Positions 16,237 through 25,087 of a DNA stretch of 64,000 nt are shown piece by piece. Below the pieces are notes generated by a model. That model saw only the letters and a program-made list of their open reading frames with translations. It made no database searches and had not been told where the DNA came from. Source of the stretch: CAUZIZ01 sp965219005 (GTDB lineage Bacteria > Acidobacteriota > UBA6911 > RPQK01 > JAJDTT01); assembly GCA_965219005.1 (NCBI GenBank), contig CBDCMS010000004.1, positions 868,001 to 932,000 on the forward strand. The letters run 5' to 3'. How positions within the stretch are numbered: the stretch's first letter is position 1; every line of letters begins with the position of its first letter. The position numbers were made by a program, and so were the translations under genes.

Positions 16237-17067
16237 TTATTTCCGGGGAATCTGTTCCCCTTCCGGCCGGGGCTGATTTGCCCAATGGCCGCTTGGATCA
16301 CTTCCGCGACAGATGATGGTATCTCGATTCCAACCTTCGGACGCTCGTACGTCTGCCGAGACGAACCTCATGGCGAGGCTGCAGCGACGGCGAGTCGACC
16401 TGTTGGGCTCGGAGCAATGCAACACCCAATCGGTGTGCAGGGACATCTGCCCGGCCTTGAGTGCGATTGATTCGGGTGGGCCGCCGTATTGCTCCGCGTT
16501 CCTGATGGTCTGATTCAGGACGTTGCGTTCGTCCGGGTTGCTCTCGTCAAAGGCGATCTGTCCGTGGCGATGGGAACCGGGGATGATCTGCATGGCCCCA
16601 TTCTCCGCATCGACATCATCAATCGCCAGCCACGCGGTCACGGCTCTACTGGGTGTCAGTGGCCAATAAGAGGCATCCTGATGCCAGCTCACCTGCTGGC
16701 CATCACCCGGCATCTTGGCGAAATAGTTCGTCCCACGAAGCACCAGGTTTTCCCCTAACAGATCCTCGAGGTAGTCCAGAATACGATCATCGGAGACAAG
16801 ATCGTAGATGCCGGCGCAGCACTTATGCCATCCGTAGATTTCGTAGCTGCTCCAACCCGCTTCAAGGGCTTTTACCAGCAGGGTGTCGAAGTAGACGCGG
16901 TGGGCAGCGATTCCCTTCGTATCGAAGACGTCCAAGGGAGAAACATAGCCCCTACTATTGAACTGCTCGATTTGTGCCTGACTTAGAAGGGTGGGTTTTT
17001 CGACACCAAGAGGAAAGAACCTGCGAATCCGGGAGAAATGCGGATACGCATCCGTTTGACTCGTCAT
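16237..17067 (-). CDS. Phytanoyl-CoA dioxygenase (PhyH) family protein
   Basis: A 276-residue Fe(II)/2-oxoglutarate oxygenase. The start ATG at 17067 (MTSQTDAYPHF) is preferred; a longer frame would run back into the preceding LysM gene. The iron-binding facial triad is visible: HQD in VSWHQDASYWPL and a distal His in LHTDWVLHCSEPN, followed by the 2-oxoglutarate-binding Arg region RRRCSLAMRFV. The core GAMQIIPGSHRHG is typical of PhyH proteins acting on small secondary metabolites or osmolytes. The substrate is unknown. It follows the transglycosylase gene by 32 bases on the same strand. Confidence 0.9.
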   Translation of the reverse strand: MTSQTDAYPHFSRIRRFFPLGVEKPTLLSQAQIEQFNSRGYVSPLDVFDTKGIAAHRVYFDTLLVKALEAGWSSYEIYGWHKCCAGIYDLVSDDRILDYLEDLLGENLVLRGTNYFAKMPGDGQQVSWHQDASYWPLTPSRAVTAWLAIDDVDAENGAMQIIPGSHRHGQIAFDESNPDERNVLNQTIRNAEQYGGPPESIALKAGQMSLHTDWVLHCSEPNRSTRRRCSLAMRFVSADVRASEGWNRDTIICRGSDPSGHWANQPRPEGEQIPRK

Positions 17068-17099
17068 GAGGTGGGCCAATCGAGATTCGCTTGATGCCC

Positions 17100-18299
17100 C
17101 TACTCTGAGCAGGGAATAGCCAGACGCTGCCCAGGTCTGATCAAGGAGCTGGTCAACCCGTTGTAGAGCATCAGGTGCTGAGGGCCTTTTACACCGCACT
17201 GCTTGAATCGGTTGGATATCCCGCCGAGGCTGTCGCCGTTCTTTACCACGTAGTCGATTTGTTCACCAGGAGCCGGATACACGTTGGAGACGAACTCGTG
17301 GAAGTCCTCCCGTAAGGGATGGTTGTCAAAGCGTTCCCGGAATACCTTTTCATATACCTGAGGGATTACGACCGACTCGCCTTCCTTGAGCCAGGCCCGG
17401 ATGTTCTCCCTGGGATTGAGATTCCCTAGATTCCAGTGATCGATTCCCAGCAGCAAGCCCAGTTCCAGGTGATGGAGGTTGCGGCCGAGTTCGACCTCGG
17501 CTGTTCGGGTGTCGAGTCGTGGAATATGAACCCCATATCGTTCCGGATCGAGACCGATAGCTGCCGCCGCAAGAATTCGGGGCACGAATTTTCGGGTTTG
17601 CCTGGGGAGTCGGTGTTGGATCTTTCGAAAGGCATTGCGGTCCGAACGATAGCGGGTGAACTTTCTGCCGGGACCGTAGTTGTAGTCCACCAGAACCAGC
17701 TCCAGGTTCCAGGCAAAGTTTTTGACCAGATCTCGCAGGTATTCGAGTTGCTTCTCAGTGGATTTGGGGACGTCGAAGTAGTCTCCTCCACGCAATCCGT
17801 ATTTGCGCCCCGCCCACTGCATTTGCCAGATGCCCTTGGCATTGGCGTAGGAAACGCTGTAGCTGCGAAAAAGGCTCTCCTGTATTCCCAATCCGAAGCC
17901 GAATGCCATGGGCATTCCTGCCTTTTCATAGAGCGGCCGGATGATGTGCTCCAGGAACTGGAAACGGCTGCTGGCACCCACGAAGGAAGCTCTGCCATCA
18001 GTCAGCCAGTAGAGGATTTCCCTCTTCACATCCGACCTGGCCTCAATGTGCTGGAAGAGGTCCTTCACGATACCGAAGCGTGTCCCTTCTCCCTTGGCAG
18101 GGAGGATCCGGTAGGAATCTGTTCCGGTCTCCAGGCCTGGGAGACTCCCCGCCAGGAGCGCTCCTGCGATGGGTAGAGAGCCACCTCCAGCTATGCCCAG
18201 GGGTGGCGCCCCAAGAAGCGCCGAGGGCTGAACCGCGAGTCCTACCCCGGCAGAGCCCAGAGCGCAGTGAAGAAGATATCGTCTTGATAGTTTATCCAT
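17100..18299 (-). CDS. Exported lytic transglycosylase-like protein with C-terminal LysM
   Basis: A 399-residue exported protein. The N-terminus (MDKLSRRYLLHCALGSAGVG) has a twin-arginine-like motif and a hydrophobic core. The SLT-like catalytic domain (about 95-300) carries GLGIQESLFRS, with the Glu expected to act as general acid in MltD-type lytic transglycosylases, and ANAKGIWQMQWAGRKYGLR matching the GxWQ block. The C-terminus (about 345-399) is one LysM repeat, YVVKNGDSLGGISNRF...GQRLAI, binding peptidoglycan. It should cleave murein glycan strands in the periplasm. The MltD similarity is clear, but the domain is diverged. Confidence 0.82.
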   Translation of the reverse strand: MDKLSRRYLLHCALGSAGVGLAVQPSALLGAPPLGIAGGGSLPIAGALLAGSLPGLETGTDSYRILPAKGEGTRFGIVKDLFQHIEARSDVKREILYWLTDGRASFVGASSRFQFLEHIIRPLYEKAGMPMAFGFGLGIQESLFRSYSVSYANAKGIWQMQWAGRKYGLRGGDYFDVPKSTEKQLEYLRDLVKNFAWNLELVLVDYNYGPGRKFTRYRSDRNAFRKIQHRLPRQTRKFVPRILAAAAIGLDPERYGVHIPRLDTRTAEVELGRNLHHLELGLLLGIDHWNLGNLNPRENIRAWLKEGESVVIPQVYEKVFRERFDNHPLREDFHEFVSNVYPAPGEQIDYVVKNGDSLGGISNRFKQCGVKGPQHLMLYNGLTSSLIRPGQRLAIPCSE

Positions 18300-18389
18300 C
18301 TTGCCGTTCTTGAGGCACTTAATGATAGCTCCTAACTACGACGTGGCGGAAGAGGTGGGGACGCAAGCGTCGCCTCACAAGGTGACTGA

Positions 18390-18450
18390 TTGTAGGATGG
18401 GCGCCCTTACCCGTCGCCGTCATAGCCGGGCAACGGCGCCCATCCTACAA
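18390..18450. repeat. REP-like inverted repeat
   Basis: TTGTAGGATGGGCGCC (18390-18405) is perfectly complementary to 18435-18450, with a 29-base GC-rich middle. It lies between two minus-strand genes (cyclase and LysM protein) in an otherwise empty 209-base gap. It resembles dispersed GTAGGATGGGCGCC-type repeats of many bacterial genomes and could also act as an mRNA stabiliser or terminator. Confidence 0.7.
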
Positions 18451-18508
18451 CCGAAACAGTGCCATCGATGTGGGATGGCCGCAACGGAGCAGCCTGGAAT
18501 TGGCCCCC

Positions 18509-19510
18509 TCAGAACGTCGCGATCGGGTTCAAGGGAGAGCCCGTTCCGCCGCCGACTGGGATGGGAGATGCGGTCAGAAGGAACTCCCAGCGCCGACGCT
18601 GTTTCGCTGCCTCACCCAGCGCCTCCAGATCGCAGTTGTCGAAGATGTGGACCCCCATGGCGTTGAGTAGTAGCAGGTGGATGGGCTGTCCGCCTCCTTC
18701 GATTCCCGAGGGGATGACGTCGCTAGCGGCGTCGCTTCCCACCAGAGCCACATCCCGCTCCTTCAACCATTTGGCACAGGAGGCATGGAGGCCCGCCGAG
18801 GCCTTCCCCACGTCCCACGGTCCCTTTGCTGCCCGACGAGCCCAGCGGCCGGTGCGAATGAACACGGCGTCACCACTTCCCACACGTAGCCCCGCCTTCT
18901 TTTCCCAGGCCTCCAGGTCCTTGGGGTAGATGGCCACGGTGGGCTCGAGATACGAGACCTCTTTCAGACGCGCTATGTCCATCAGAATCCCGCGGGTGAA
19001 GATCCCGTTCTTGAGGTTGGTGACGGCAAGCTTCCCGGCGCCCTGGGAGGTTACTTTACCCTGTGCAAAGCCATTGTAGAGTTTGCCCTGGTGGGACAAG
19101 TGGCAGAGTGAATCGATGTGGGTGTGTGCAAAGCCATGATAGCTGACGCTGTAGTTGTCGCTGCTCCAGGGATCGGTAAGCATCATCTTGTGCCCGAAGG
19201 GTTGAGGATTGTCGATTGCCTTTTCCTTTTCTGCATCGCGCGCCAAAGACACCGAAACGCCTTCCACCACCAATCGCGCCGCAGCCTTTCGCTTCTGGGG
19301 CGTGATCAGATTGACGGCACCGAGCTGGTCGTCCTTTCCCCAGCGACCCCAATTGGAGAGCTCCTTCATCCAGTTTTCGACGTCAGCCTGAGTCAAATCA
19401 TGATGTTCCGCAGATCCGGCTGGCTCGGCCAAACAGGCCAGTTGGATCCAGCCCGCCAGGACTCCAGTAGACAACAGCAGGATCAGCAGGGAGGCATTGA
19501 CTCGTTTCAT
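18509..19510 (-). CDS. Exported cyclase / kynurenine formamidase-like metal hydrolase
   Basis: A 333-residue protein of the cyclase superfamily (PF04199). An N-terminal signal sequence (MKRVNASLLILLLSTGVLAG) predicts export. The metal-binding region is YHGFAHTHIDSLCHL, matching the HxGTHxDxxxH pattern with Ala in place of Gly. Downstream GDAVFIRTGRWARRA and ALVGSDAASDVIP are also family-typical. Members hydrolyse N-formylkynurenine or cyclic esters and amides using Mn or Zn. The substrate is not predictable here. It is a single gene; the long hairpin 60 bases after the stop may end its mRNA. Confidence 0.88.
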   Translation of the reverse strand: MKRVNASLLILLLSTGVLAGWIQLACLAEPAGSAEHHDLTQADVENWMKELSNWGRWGKDDQLGAVNLITPQKRKAAARLVVEGVSVSLARDAEKEKAIDNPQPFGHKMMLTDPWSSDNYSVSYHGFAHTHIDSLCHLSHQGKLYNGFAQGKVTSQGAGKLAVTNLKNGIFTRGILMDIARLKEVSYLEPTVAIYPKDLEAWEKKAGLRVGSGDAVFIRTGRWARRAAKGPWDVGKASAGLHASCAKWLKERDVALVGSDAASDVIPSGIEGGGQPIHLLLLNAMGVHIFDNCDLEALGEAAKQRRRWEFLLTASPIPVGGGTGSPLNPIATF

Positions 19511-19584
19511 CGGTCACTTCTCCGAGAAGGGATGGGTTTCCCAAGAAAGGTAGTGCTCAACAGGGACGCCGTCGAGAATCCAGC

Positions 19585-20082
19585 CTATTTCAACTCTCCC
19601 GCCAGGTACAAGGTGCCGAAGTGCCAAATGACGACCGCTTTTCCCTCCATACTCCCGTGACCGGGCGCGACGTCGAAGGACGAATGATGGGCCGTTCCCT
19701 CAGAAGTCGAAAAGGAGGACTGGAGACGAATCAACTTGGATGAGTCCGGCTGGTCCCCTCGGGCCAGTTTCGGGTGCAGAGCCAGAGTCCAATCGCTGCT
19801 TTTGTCTCTGACCGCGCCGATCGTGTACTCCCCGGCCGGAACCGCAGTCGATCCCGAGGAAGTTGCGCCCGAAAGAGAGAGGACTGCCCGGCTGGGAGCG
19901 AAGCCGCCTACCTGGACCTTCTCAATGTGTGTCATGTTGGCAGGGACAGTGTAGTAGCTGATATTCGCCTCGACTTTACTGGGTAGTGTCGCCTTCACCG
20001 ATTTGCTGAGGTGAGGGTGAGACAAAACAGTTGCTGAGAATCCAAGGGCCAGAAGAGCGATCAGGGAGCATACGTGTTTCAT
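19585..20082 (-). CDS. DUF2911 domain secreted protein
   Basis: A 165-residue exported protein. The start ATG at 20082 (MKHVCSLIALLALGFSATVL) has an AGGAG about 8 bases upstream and opens a signal peptide; an upstream in-frame start is less likely. The DUF2911 hallmark GEYTIGAVRDKSSDWTLALH is followed by acidic and hydrophobic strands, giving a predicted beta-sandwich. The family is common in Acidobacteria and Bacteroidetes, periplasmic, and of unknown function. It is followed by the cyclase gene 74 bases on, on the same strand. Confidence 0.82.
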   Translation of the reverse strand: MKHVCSLIALLALGFSATVLSHPHLSKSVKATLPSKVEANISYYTVPANMTHIEKVQVGGFAPSRAVLSLSGATSSGSTAVPAGEYTIGAVRDKSSDWTLALHPKLARGDQPDSSKLIRLQSSFSTSEGTAHHSSFDVAPGHGSMEGKAVVIWHFGTLYLAGELK

Positions 20083-20160
20083 AAGAGTTCTCCTCAAGGA
20101 TGAGTTGAAAGTTAAAGTATCAAGGGTACGTGCTTCCACCGGTGAATTCCAGTCAGTCGT

Positions 20161-20415
20161 GAATAGAATAGTGAACAGTAATCAGTGAACAGTGAAAACC
20201 GGTAAACAGTAAACAGTGATCAGTGAAAAATAGTGAACGGTGGATAGTGCTTGCCGCCAATACCGAAAATACTAATCTGCGTGCCTACTGAAACGCTGCT
20301 CACTGTCCAACTGCTCACTGCTCACTAATTACTGCTAATTACTGCTCGCTAATTACTGTTCACTGATCTTCACTGATTACTGTTCACTAATTACTGTTCA
20401 CTGATTTCACTGTCT
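20161..20415. repeat. Inverted array of CAGTGA/TCACTG short repeats
   Basis: The left part (about 20161-20246) is a string of related words such as GTGAACAGTAATCAGTGAACAGTGA. The right part (about 20287-20412) is the reverse-complementary string (GCTCACTGCTCACTAATTACTG, TTCACTGATTACTGTTCAC). Together they could fold into a very long imperfect hairpin with a roughly 40-base unique loop. Similar words (AGTGATCAGTAG...AGTGATCAGTGAGCAG) occur at 34972-35003. No gene is present; the array sits between two minus-strand genes. Confidence 0.8.
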
Positions 20416-21533
20416 CACAAACCCACCACCTGAGCCACCCCCGTCTCCGCGGCACGGTAGGCGCTGAAGATGACCTTCAGTGTGCTCAGGCACTCCGCTC
20501 CTGTGACCGGAGGCTCTTCTATTCCCCGAGCCGCGTTGACGGACGACTGGACCAGACGCTGGTAGCTGTTGGCTGCGGAGAAGGGGAAGGATTGCACTCC
20601 CTTGGGGGCATCCGGATGGGTGGAGTACCACTCCAGTGGGCTGTTGTCCTCATCCAGCCGCAGCCAGCCCTTCGAGCCCCAGATGGTGAATCCCAGATGG
20701 TATCCACGCTTCAGGTAGTAGCCGCCATGGTAGGTGCCCACCATCCCTTTTTTGAATTGAAGGGTAAGGGCCACCGCGTCCTCGGTCTCCAGGGGCTGCC
20801 CTCCCACGTTGCGGCAGATGGCAGAGACCTTCTCGATTTGGTCTCCTGAGAGCTTCTGGATTAAATCCATGTAGTGGATTCCCAGCCAGATCAGCTGTCC
20901 TCCTCCGGCCTTTTTCTTGAAGGCAAGCCAGGATCGCTGATACTTTGGGCGAGCGAGACGAGTCTGATCCGCCACCACTAATAGGTGGGTTCCAAAGGGC
21001 TTTCCAATCAAGCCTGACTGCATCAGTTCCTGCGCCTTGAGAGCCCCTGGGTGACGACGCATGTAAAAGGCCATCATGAGATGTCGCCTCCGAGACTCGG
21101 CCAGCCGGACCAGGGGCTCGAAGTCCTCGGCCCGGATGCAGGACGGTTTCTCAGTCAAGACGTGACAGCCCGCCTCCAGAGACTTTCGTATCAGTGGCGG
21201 AGCCTCATTTGCCGCCAGACTGATCAGTACCATGGGGGGACGAAACGTTTCGAGCATCTCCTGGTGGCTTCGAAAGGTCGTCACTTTTCTCTGCAGTGCC
21301 TCCCTCGCCTTCAGGAAGGTGGCTCCGCTGCGGTCCGAGACAGCGATATCTGCCACCCCCTCGATCTCTCCCAAAGATTTCAGGTAGGCGCTGAGGTGGG
21401 GGCCGTTTTCCTGGGTTAAGACTCCGACCTTGATGGGATTTGCGGCGGTCGTGAGCCGGGCTGCAGATGCTAGTTTCCAGGAGGAGAGTGCGGTGCCAAT
21501 CGCAGCCTCCTTGAGAAATGATCTACGCTTCAT
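20415..21533 (-). CDS. Gfo/Idh/MocA family oxidoreductase with Tat signal
   Basis: A 372-residue NAD(P)-dependent sugar oxidoreductase. The N-terminus (MKRRSFLKEAAIGTALSSWK) is a twin-arginine signal, as is frequent for Acidobacteria and Planctomycetes members. The Rossmann domain begins IKVGVLTQENGP, which lacks the classic GxGxxG and is a diverged dinucleotide site. CHVLTEKPSCI is the EKP motif with the catalytic Lys. The C-terminal domain has GGGQLIWLGIHYMDLIQKL, the expected histidine region. Substrates in the family are sugars and inositols. Its 3-prime end touches the inverted repeat array at 20161-20415. There is no operon partner. Confidence 0.87.
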   Translation of the reverse strand: MKRRSFLKEAAIGTALSSWKLASAARLTTAANPIKVGVLTQENGPHLSAYLKSLGEIEGVADIAVSDRSGATFLKAREALQRKVTTFRSHQEMLETFRPPMVLISLAANEAPPLIRKSLEAGCHVLTEKPSCIRAEDFEPLVRLAESRRRHLMMAFYMRRHPGALKAQELMQSGLIGKPFGTHLLVVADQTRLARPKYQRSWLAFKKKAGGGQLIWLGIHYMDLIQKLSGDQIEKVSAICRNVGGQPLETEDAVALTLQFKKGMVGTYHGGYYLKRGYHLGFTIWGSKGWLRLDEDNSPLEWYSTHPDAPKGVQSFPFSAANSYQRLVQSSVNAARGIEEPPVTGAECLSTLKVIFSAYRAAETGVAQVVGL

Positions 21534-21717
21534 GATGAGGCGAGTCTAACAGTCGAGATCGAGGAAATCGATGCAGCACGTCCTCTCCAGCAGCGCGGTT
21601 CTGGTCTCTTCGGGCGCTTGCTCCGACCCTTGATTATTAGCGGATTCGAACTTCCCGCGCTTCCCAACCGTCAAAAGAGAGAGGGCGCGGTTACAGGGGA
21701 GAGGTTGGAGGGTTCGG

Positions 21718-22809
21718 ATGAAAATCAAGATATCGGGATTGATAGCGCTTCATCTGATGTTGGTTGTCCTTGGGCAGGACTACTATCCTCGGAAAGATGC
21801 TGCTTTCGGCCAGGTCGCTGTTGGAGGGGGAATCGAAACGGTCATCAACTTGACTAATCGGGGAACCTTTCCCTATTCCGGTAGCATCCGCTTCCTAAGG
21901 GGTGAGGGAAGTGCCTGGAACCTCCGAGTCAACGGCAATGTGATTTCGAACGGTGAGTATTCCGTAGAGATTCAACCGAAATCCACAACCACCATTCGTC
22001 TCACCGGAGATCGGCTCGAAAGTGGCGCGGCAATTGTGGTCTCGGAGGACCTGCTTCTCGATAACTTCATCGAGGCCAATCTCACCTATTTCGTCCGTTC
22101 GGGAGAGTCCGTTGAGGACAGCGTCGGGGTCGCTCCTTCGAAGGAGTTCTACCTTTCCTCCGTTCCCTTCCAGGAGTTCAATAGTATCGCCCTGGCATTG
22201 GTCAACGGGGACCTGAGTGGGCAACGGGTAGCGCGTGTTCTTGTGCGCCTCTTCAATGAACGAGGTTCTCGGCTGGCGACCAAGACTCTCGACCTGGGCT
22301 CTTTTTTCCACGATGCCAGGTTTCTGTCGGAACTTTTTCCAGGTCTCAACCTGCAGCGGGGGAAGGTTGAGATCTCTTCCGATGTCCCAATCTTCGGAAC
22401 TGCTCTGACCCTGAAGGAAGGGGAGATTTCGAGTCTACCGCTGGAGCCCTCACCGGTTTCGTATACGGTTCGGATGGTCTCATCGGAGGGCTCGGTGGCG
22501 TCGGGAGAAATGGCGCTCTGGGCGGAGGGTTTCTTTGTCAGAGGCTACTTTCTGATCTCCGCCGTGGATGGTGAGCCCCTTCAGGAGGCGGTTCTGGAGC
22601 TGGTGAACGGGCACCTGTTCGAGCGGTTCCTCCAGCTCTCGTTTGCGGTTTCCGAGGACCCCTTCTTTGCGGAGGAGGCGACCCTCTATTTTGAGCAGTC
22701 CAACTTCTCGTTTGACGCTGACATCGTGTCCGACACCTGGGTTCAGATGTTCCTCTCTGATCACGCCACGCTGGAAGGCACGTATGAATTAGCTCGCCAA
22801 ACCGATTGA
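21718..22809 (+). CDS. Secreted hypothetical protein with beta-sandwich repeats
   Basis: A 363-residue exported protein that I cannot name. The first 19 residues (MKIKISGLIALHLMLVVLG) are a signal peptide. The mature part is rich in alternating hydrophobic and polar residues and should be all beta. Blocks such as ETVINLTNRGTFPYSG and TTTIRLTGDRLESGAAIVVS suggest immunoglobulin-like or cell-surface-anchored domains. No catalytic motif is visible. The upstream gene is divergent. A large hairpin repeat (22828-22904) follows the stop, then a FecR-domain gene on the same strand. Confidence 0.7.
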   Translation: MKIKISGLIALHLMLVVLGQDYYPRKDAAFGQVAVGGGIETVINLTNRGTFPYSGSIRFLRGEGSAWNLRVNGNVISNGEYSVEIQPKSTTTIRLTGDRLESGAAIVVSEDLLLDNFIEANLTYFVRSGESVEDSVGVAPSKEFYLSSVPFQEFNSIALALVNGDLSGQRVARVLVRLFNERGSRLATKTLDLGSFFHDARFLSELFPGLNLQRGKVEISSDVPIFGTALTLKEGEISSLPLEPSPVSYTVRMVSSEGSVASGEMALWAEGFFVRGYFLISAVDGEPLQEAVLELVNGHLFERFLQLSFAVSEDPFFAEEATLYFEQSNFSFDADIVSDTWVQMFLSDHATLEGTYELARQTD

Positions 22810-22827
22810 CCATCCCTGGGATGGCAG

Positions 22828-22904
22828 ACGTGGCTTCGGTCTCCAGGCCGAAGTTTTTTCGAGCTGTTAGCTCGACCCAAAGCGGCCTGGAGCCGACCAC
22901 CACG
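22828..22904. repeat. Long hairpin repeat, family with 48429-48504
   Basis: The outer arms ACGTGG...CCACGT, middle arms CGGTCTCCAGGCCG/CGGCCTGGAGCCG and inner arms TCGAGCT/AGCTCGA form one nearly continuous hairpin of about 77 bases, starting 18 bases after a stop codon. The sequence aligns along its whole length with the hairpin at 48429-48504, but the stems differ in sequence while staying paired. It may act as a terminator or be a mobile REP-like unit. Confidence 0.75.
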
Positions 22905-22970
22905 TTCAATCACTCTCACCTTTTTCAGTCAGGAATTGAACTTTCTTGCAGCTAGAATGATCTAATCAGG

Positions 22971-24932
22971 GTGATGATAAATCAAAGCCGGCCGAGTCGG
23001 ATTTCCAAGGCAGGGTTTCGCCCCACCCTCTTTTCTCTGTTCCTTTTTCTGATTGCAGGCGCTTTGACGGTCCCCACTCTGGCGTCCAGAGAGCATCCTG
23101 CCAGGGTCAGCGATCTCGTCGGGAGCGGGGCGTACGAACCGGCCGGAGATGTGGATTGGGATGAATTGACGCCGAATCTCCCTGTGTTCACGGGAGATCG
23201 GATCTTCTCACACGCGGACTCGAGGGTCGAAGTCGAGCTGGGTCGGGGCAACTTTCTCCGGATTGCCGACAAGACCGACGTTGTGTTTTCCGAGCTATCA
23301 GATGGCCGAACTGGCCTTAAGGTTCATCAGGGAGATTTGATTGTACGTCTGACTCGTCCGGATCGCTTCCTGGTAAAGACTCCGGTTGCCGCAATCGAGC
23401 TCGAGAAGGGTGGGCTTTACCGGATCCAGGTCGACGAGAACGGAGCCACCCGGGTACTGGTTCGCAAGGGAAGGGCCCAGGTCGATGGCAAGCAAGGCAG
23501 GCAGAAGGTCCAATCCGGTCAGCAGCTGGTAATCGACGATGCCCAGGCTGGCGTGCAGCCTGCGGGGCAATATGATCCGGATGACTTCGATCTGTGGAGC
23601 GATCGTCAAGATGCCGAGGTTGCTCGGCCCCATTCCGTAACCTATTCAGGTGGAGGGCATCATCCTGGAGTCTATGATCTGGATCGGTACGGCCATTGGG
23701 CCGACTACCATCCACACGGTCGAGTCTGGGTGCCCCGGGTCTCGGTAGGATGGGGCCCCTTTCGTCTCGGGCGCTGGGGCTACTTATCGGTAGGTTGGAC
23801 CTGGCTCAGCCATGAACCCTGGGGATGGTTGCCCTACCACTACGGACACTGGGTCTACTACGAACCGCATCACCACTGGGCCTGGGTCCCGGGGGGATTC
23901 AACCACTGGTATCCGGCGCGAGTCAACTTCTACTTTGGCGGTGGTTATGTCGGATGGGCTCCCTGGGGACACTACGGGGGGCGCGGCCGCAATGTGGTGA
24001 TCAATCACACGACTATCAACCGTTGGAGTCCGCGGAATCGAGGCAATGGCTTGAACGTGCTGAGAGAGAGAGACTTTGGAAGAGGTTCGCGACTTGATCG
24101 CCGCGTCACTCCCACCCGAGCTATCGCCGGCAGATTTCGGGAGGGACTACCGAACGGCGTGCGGAACCCGGTCCGCGGGGGACGGAACGTCCAGGTCAGG
24201 GGAGGTTCCGCAGCAGTCCCCGGATCACGAACTGTAAACGCGATCCGAGCTGGAGGGGCCCGGACAGCCGCGTCCAGCCGGCGCGGTGTTACCTCGACCC
24301 GCTCGAGCTTCTCTCGTACGACGCCATCCAGGGCTGGGAGGGCAGGGGGCACCTCTCCCAGGATCTTCAGAGGGGGCGAGCAGCAAGGTGGAGCCTCAAC
24401 TGCTAGTCGGCGCGGTGGACCCAACATCATCAAGGTCGGGCCGAATCGGACACAGACCAATCGTGCGGGCTCCGGATCCAGGGTAGGTTCAAGAACGAGT
24501 CCTGGCAGGCAGACCAGGGTGACCCCATCTAGTCCTCGAGTCCAGCCGGAGAGTGCCCTGGCGGGGAGGTCCCTAGGAAAGCGATCCGAAGGCCAAAGCG
24601 GACAGAAACCCTCTTTTTCGTCGGGTCCGCGGATCTTTCGAACTCCTTCCAGTCCGAGGCAGCCGACGCCACGTTTCGATCGGAATCGCTCAACCAGCCG
24701 CTCCAGCCCAACTGTCAGTCGCCGAGGTGTGAAGTCGTCGAAGCGCTCTAGTCCGTCGAGGTTCGGTTCCACCAGTCGCTCCGCACCTCGTTCGTCGAGC
24801 AGATCGAGCGTAGGCCGCCCGTCGCGTTCCGCTCCCCGGCCGTCAGTGCAGCGGTCGAGTCCGAGCCGCCGGAGCAGTGGATCTTCCGGTCGTTCCTCCT
24901 CTCGATCCTCGTCTCGATCCAGAAGGCGGTAG
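22971..24932 (+). CDS. FecR-domain / DUF6600 protein with long Ser-Arg-rich tail
   Basis: A 653-residue envelope protein. An N-terminal membrane or signal segment (residues about 18-38) is followed by a FecR-like domain (about 55-190: VFTGDRIFSHADSRVEVELG, FLVKTPVAAIELEKGGLYRI). The DUF6600 domain (about 210-345) has an extreme density of Trp, Tyr, His and Gly (WAWVPGGFNHWYPARVNFYF). The last 300 residues are low-complexity Ser, Arg, Gly and Pro with essentially no Cys or Trp, probably disordered and able to bind nucleic acid or anionic polymer. Such proteins are common in Acidobacteria and of unknown role. It is not next to a sigma/anti-sigma pair, so a FecR signalling role is doubtful. Confidence 0.82.
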   Translation: MMINQSRPSRISKAGFRPTLFSLFLFLIAGALTVPTLASREHPARVSDLVGSGAYEPAGDVDWDELTPNLPVFTGDRIFSHADSRVEVELGRGNFLRIADKTDVVFSELSDGRTGLKVHQGDLIVRLTRPDRFLVKTPVAAIELEKGGLYRIQVDENGATRVLVRKGRAQVDGKQGRQKVQSGQQLVIDDAQAGVQPAGQYDPDDFDLWSDRQDAEVARPHSVTYSGGGHHPGVYDLDRYGHWADYHPHGRVWVPRVSVGWGPFRLGRWGYLSVGWTWLSHEPWGWLPYHYGHWVYYEPHHHWAWVPGGFNHWYPARVNFYFGGGYVGWAPWGHYGGRGRNVVINHTTINRWSPRNRGNGLNVLRERDFGRGSRLDRRVTPTRAIAGRFREGLPNGVRNPVRGGRNVQVRGGSAAVPGSRTVNAIRAGGARTAASSRRGVTSTRSSFSRTTPSRAGRAGGTSPRIFRGGEQQGGASTASRRGGPNIIKVGPNRTQTNRAGSGSRVGSRTSPGRQTRVTPSSPRVQPESALAGRSLGKRSEGQSGQKPSFSSGPRIFRTPSSPRQPTPRFDRNRSTSRSSPTVSRRGVKSSKRSSPSRFGSTSRSAPRSSSRSSVGRPSRSAPRPSVQRSSPSRRSSGSSGRSSSRSSSRSRRR

Positions 24933-25070
24933 CGGCGACACACTTCGAGAATCCCAAGTTAGAAGATACAAACAGACTCCAGATCACATCCACCAAGGAT
25001 CAAATCCGGAGTCGAACTTAGATTAACCTTTTATAATCAGTAGTTTAAAGAAAGAACAGCATCAAGGAAA

Positions 25071-25087
25071 ACGCCGAATATCGGCGT
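25071..25087 (+). terminator. Terminator after the FecR-domain gene; rest of 24933-25267 is empty
   Basis: ACGCCGA (25071-25077) and TCGGCGT (25081-25087) form a perfect 7-bp stem with a 3-base loop, followed by CTTTCT and preceded by AAAA, so it can work in both directions. The rest of this 368-base gap shows only AT-rich sequence and no supported gene. Confidence 0.65.

Noticed and set aside
20161..20415. CRISPR array reading of the CAGTGA repeats
   Set aside because: The words are short, overlapping and vary in spacing, there are no uniform spacers, and the two halves are inverted. No cas gene is present.
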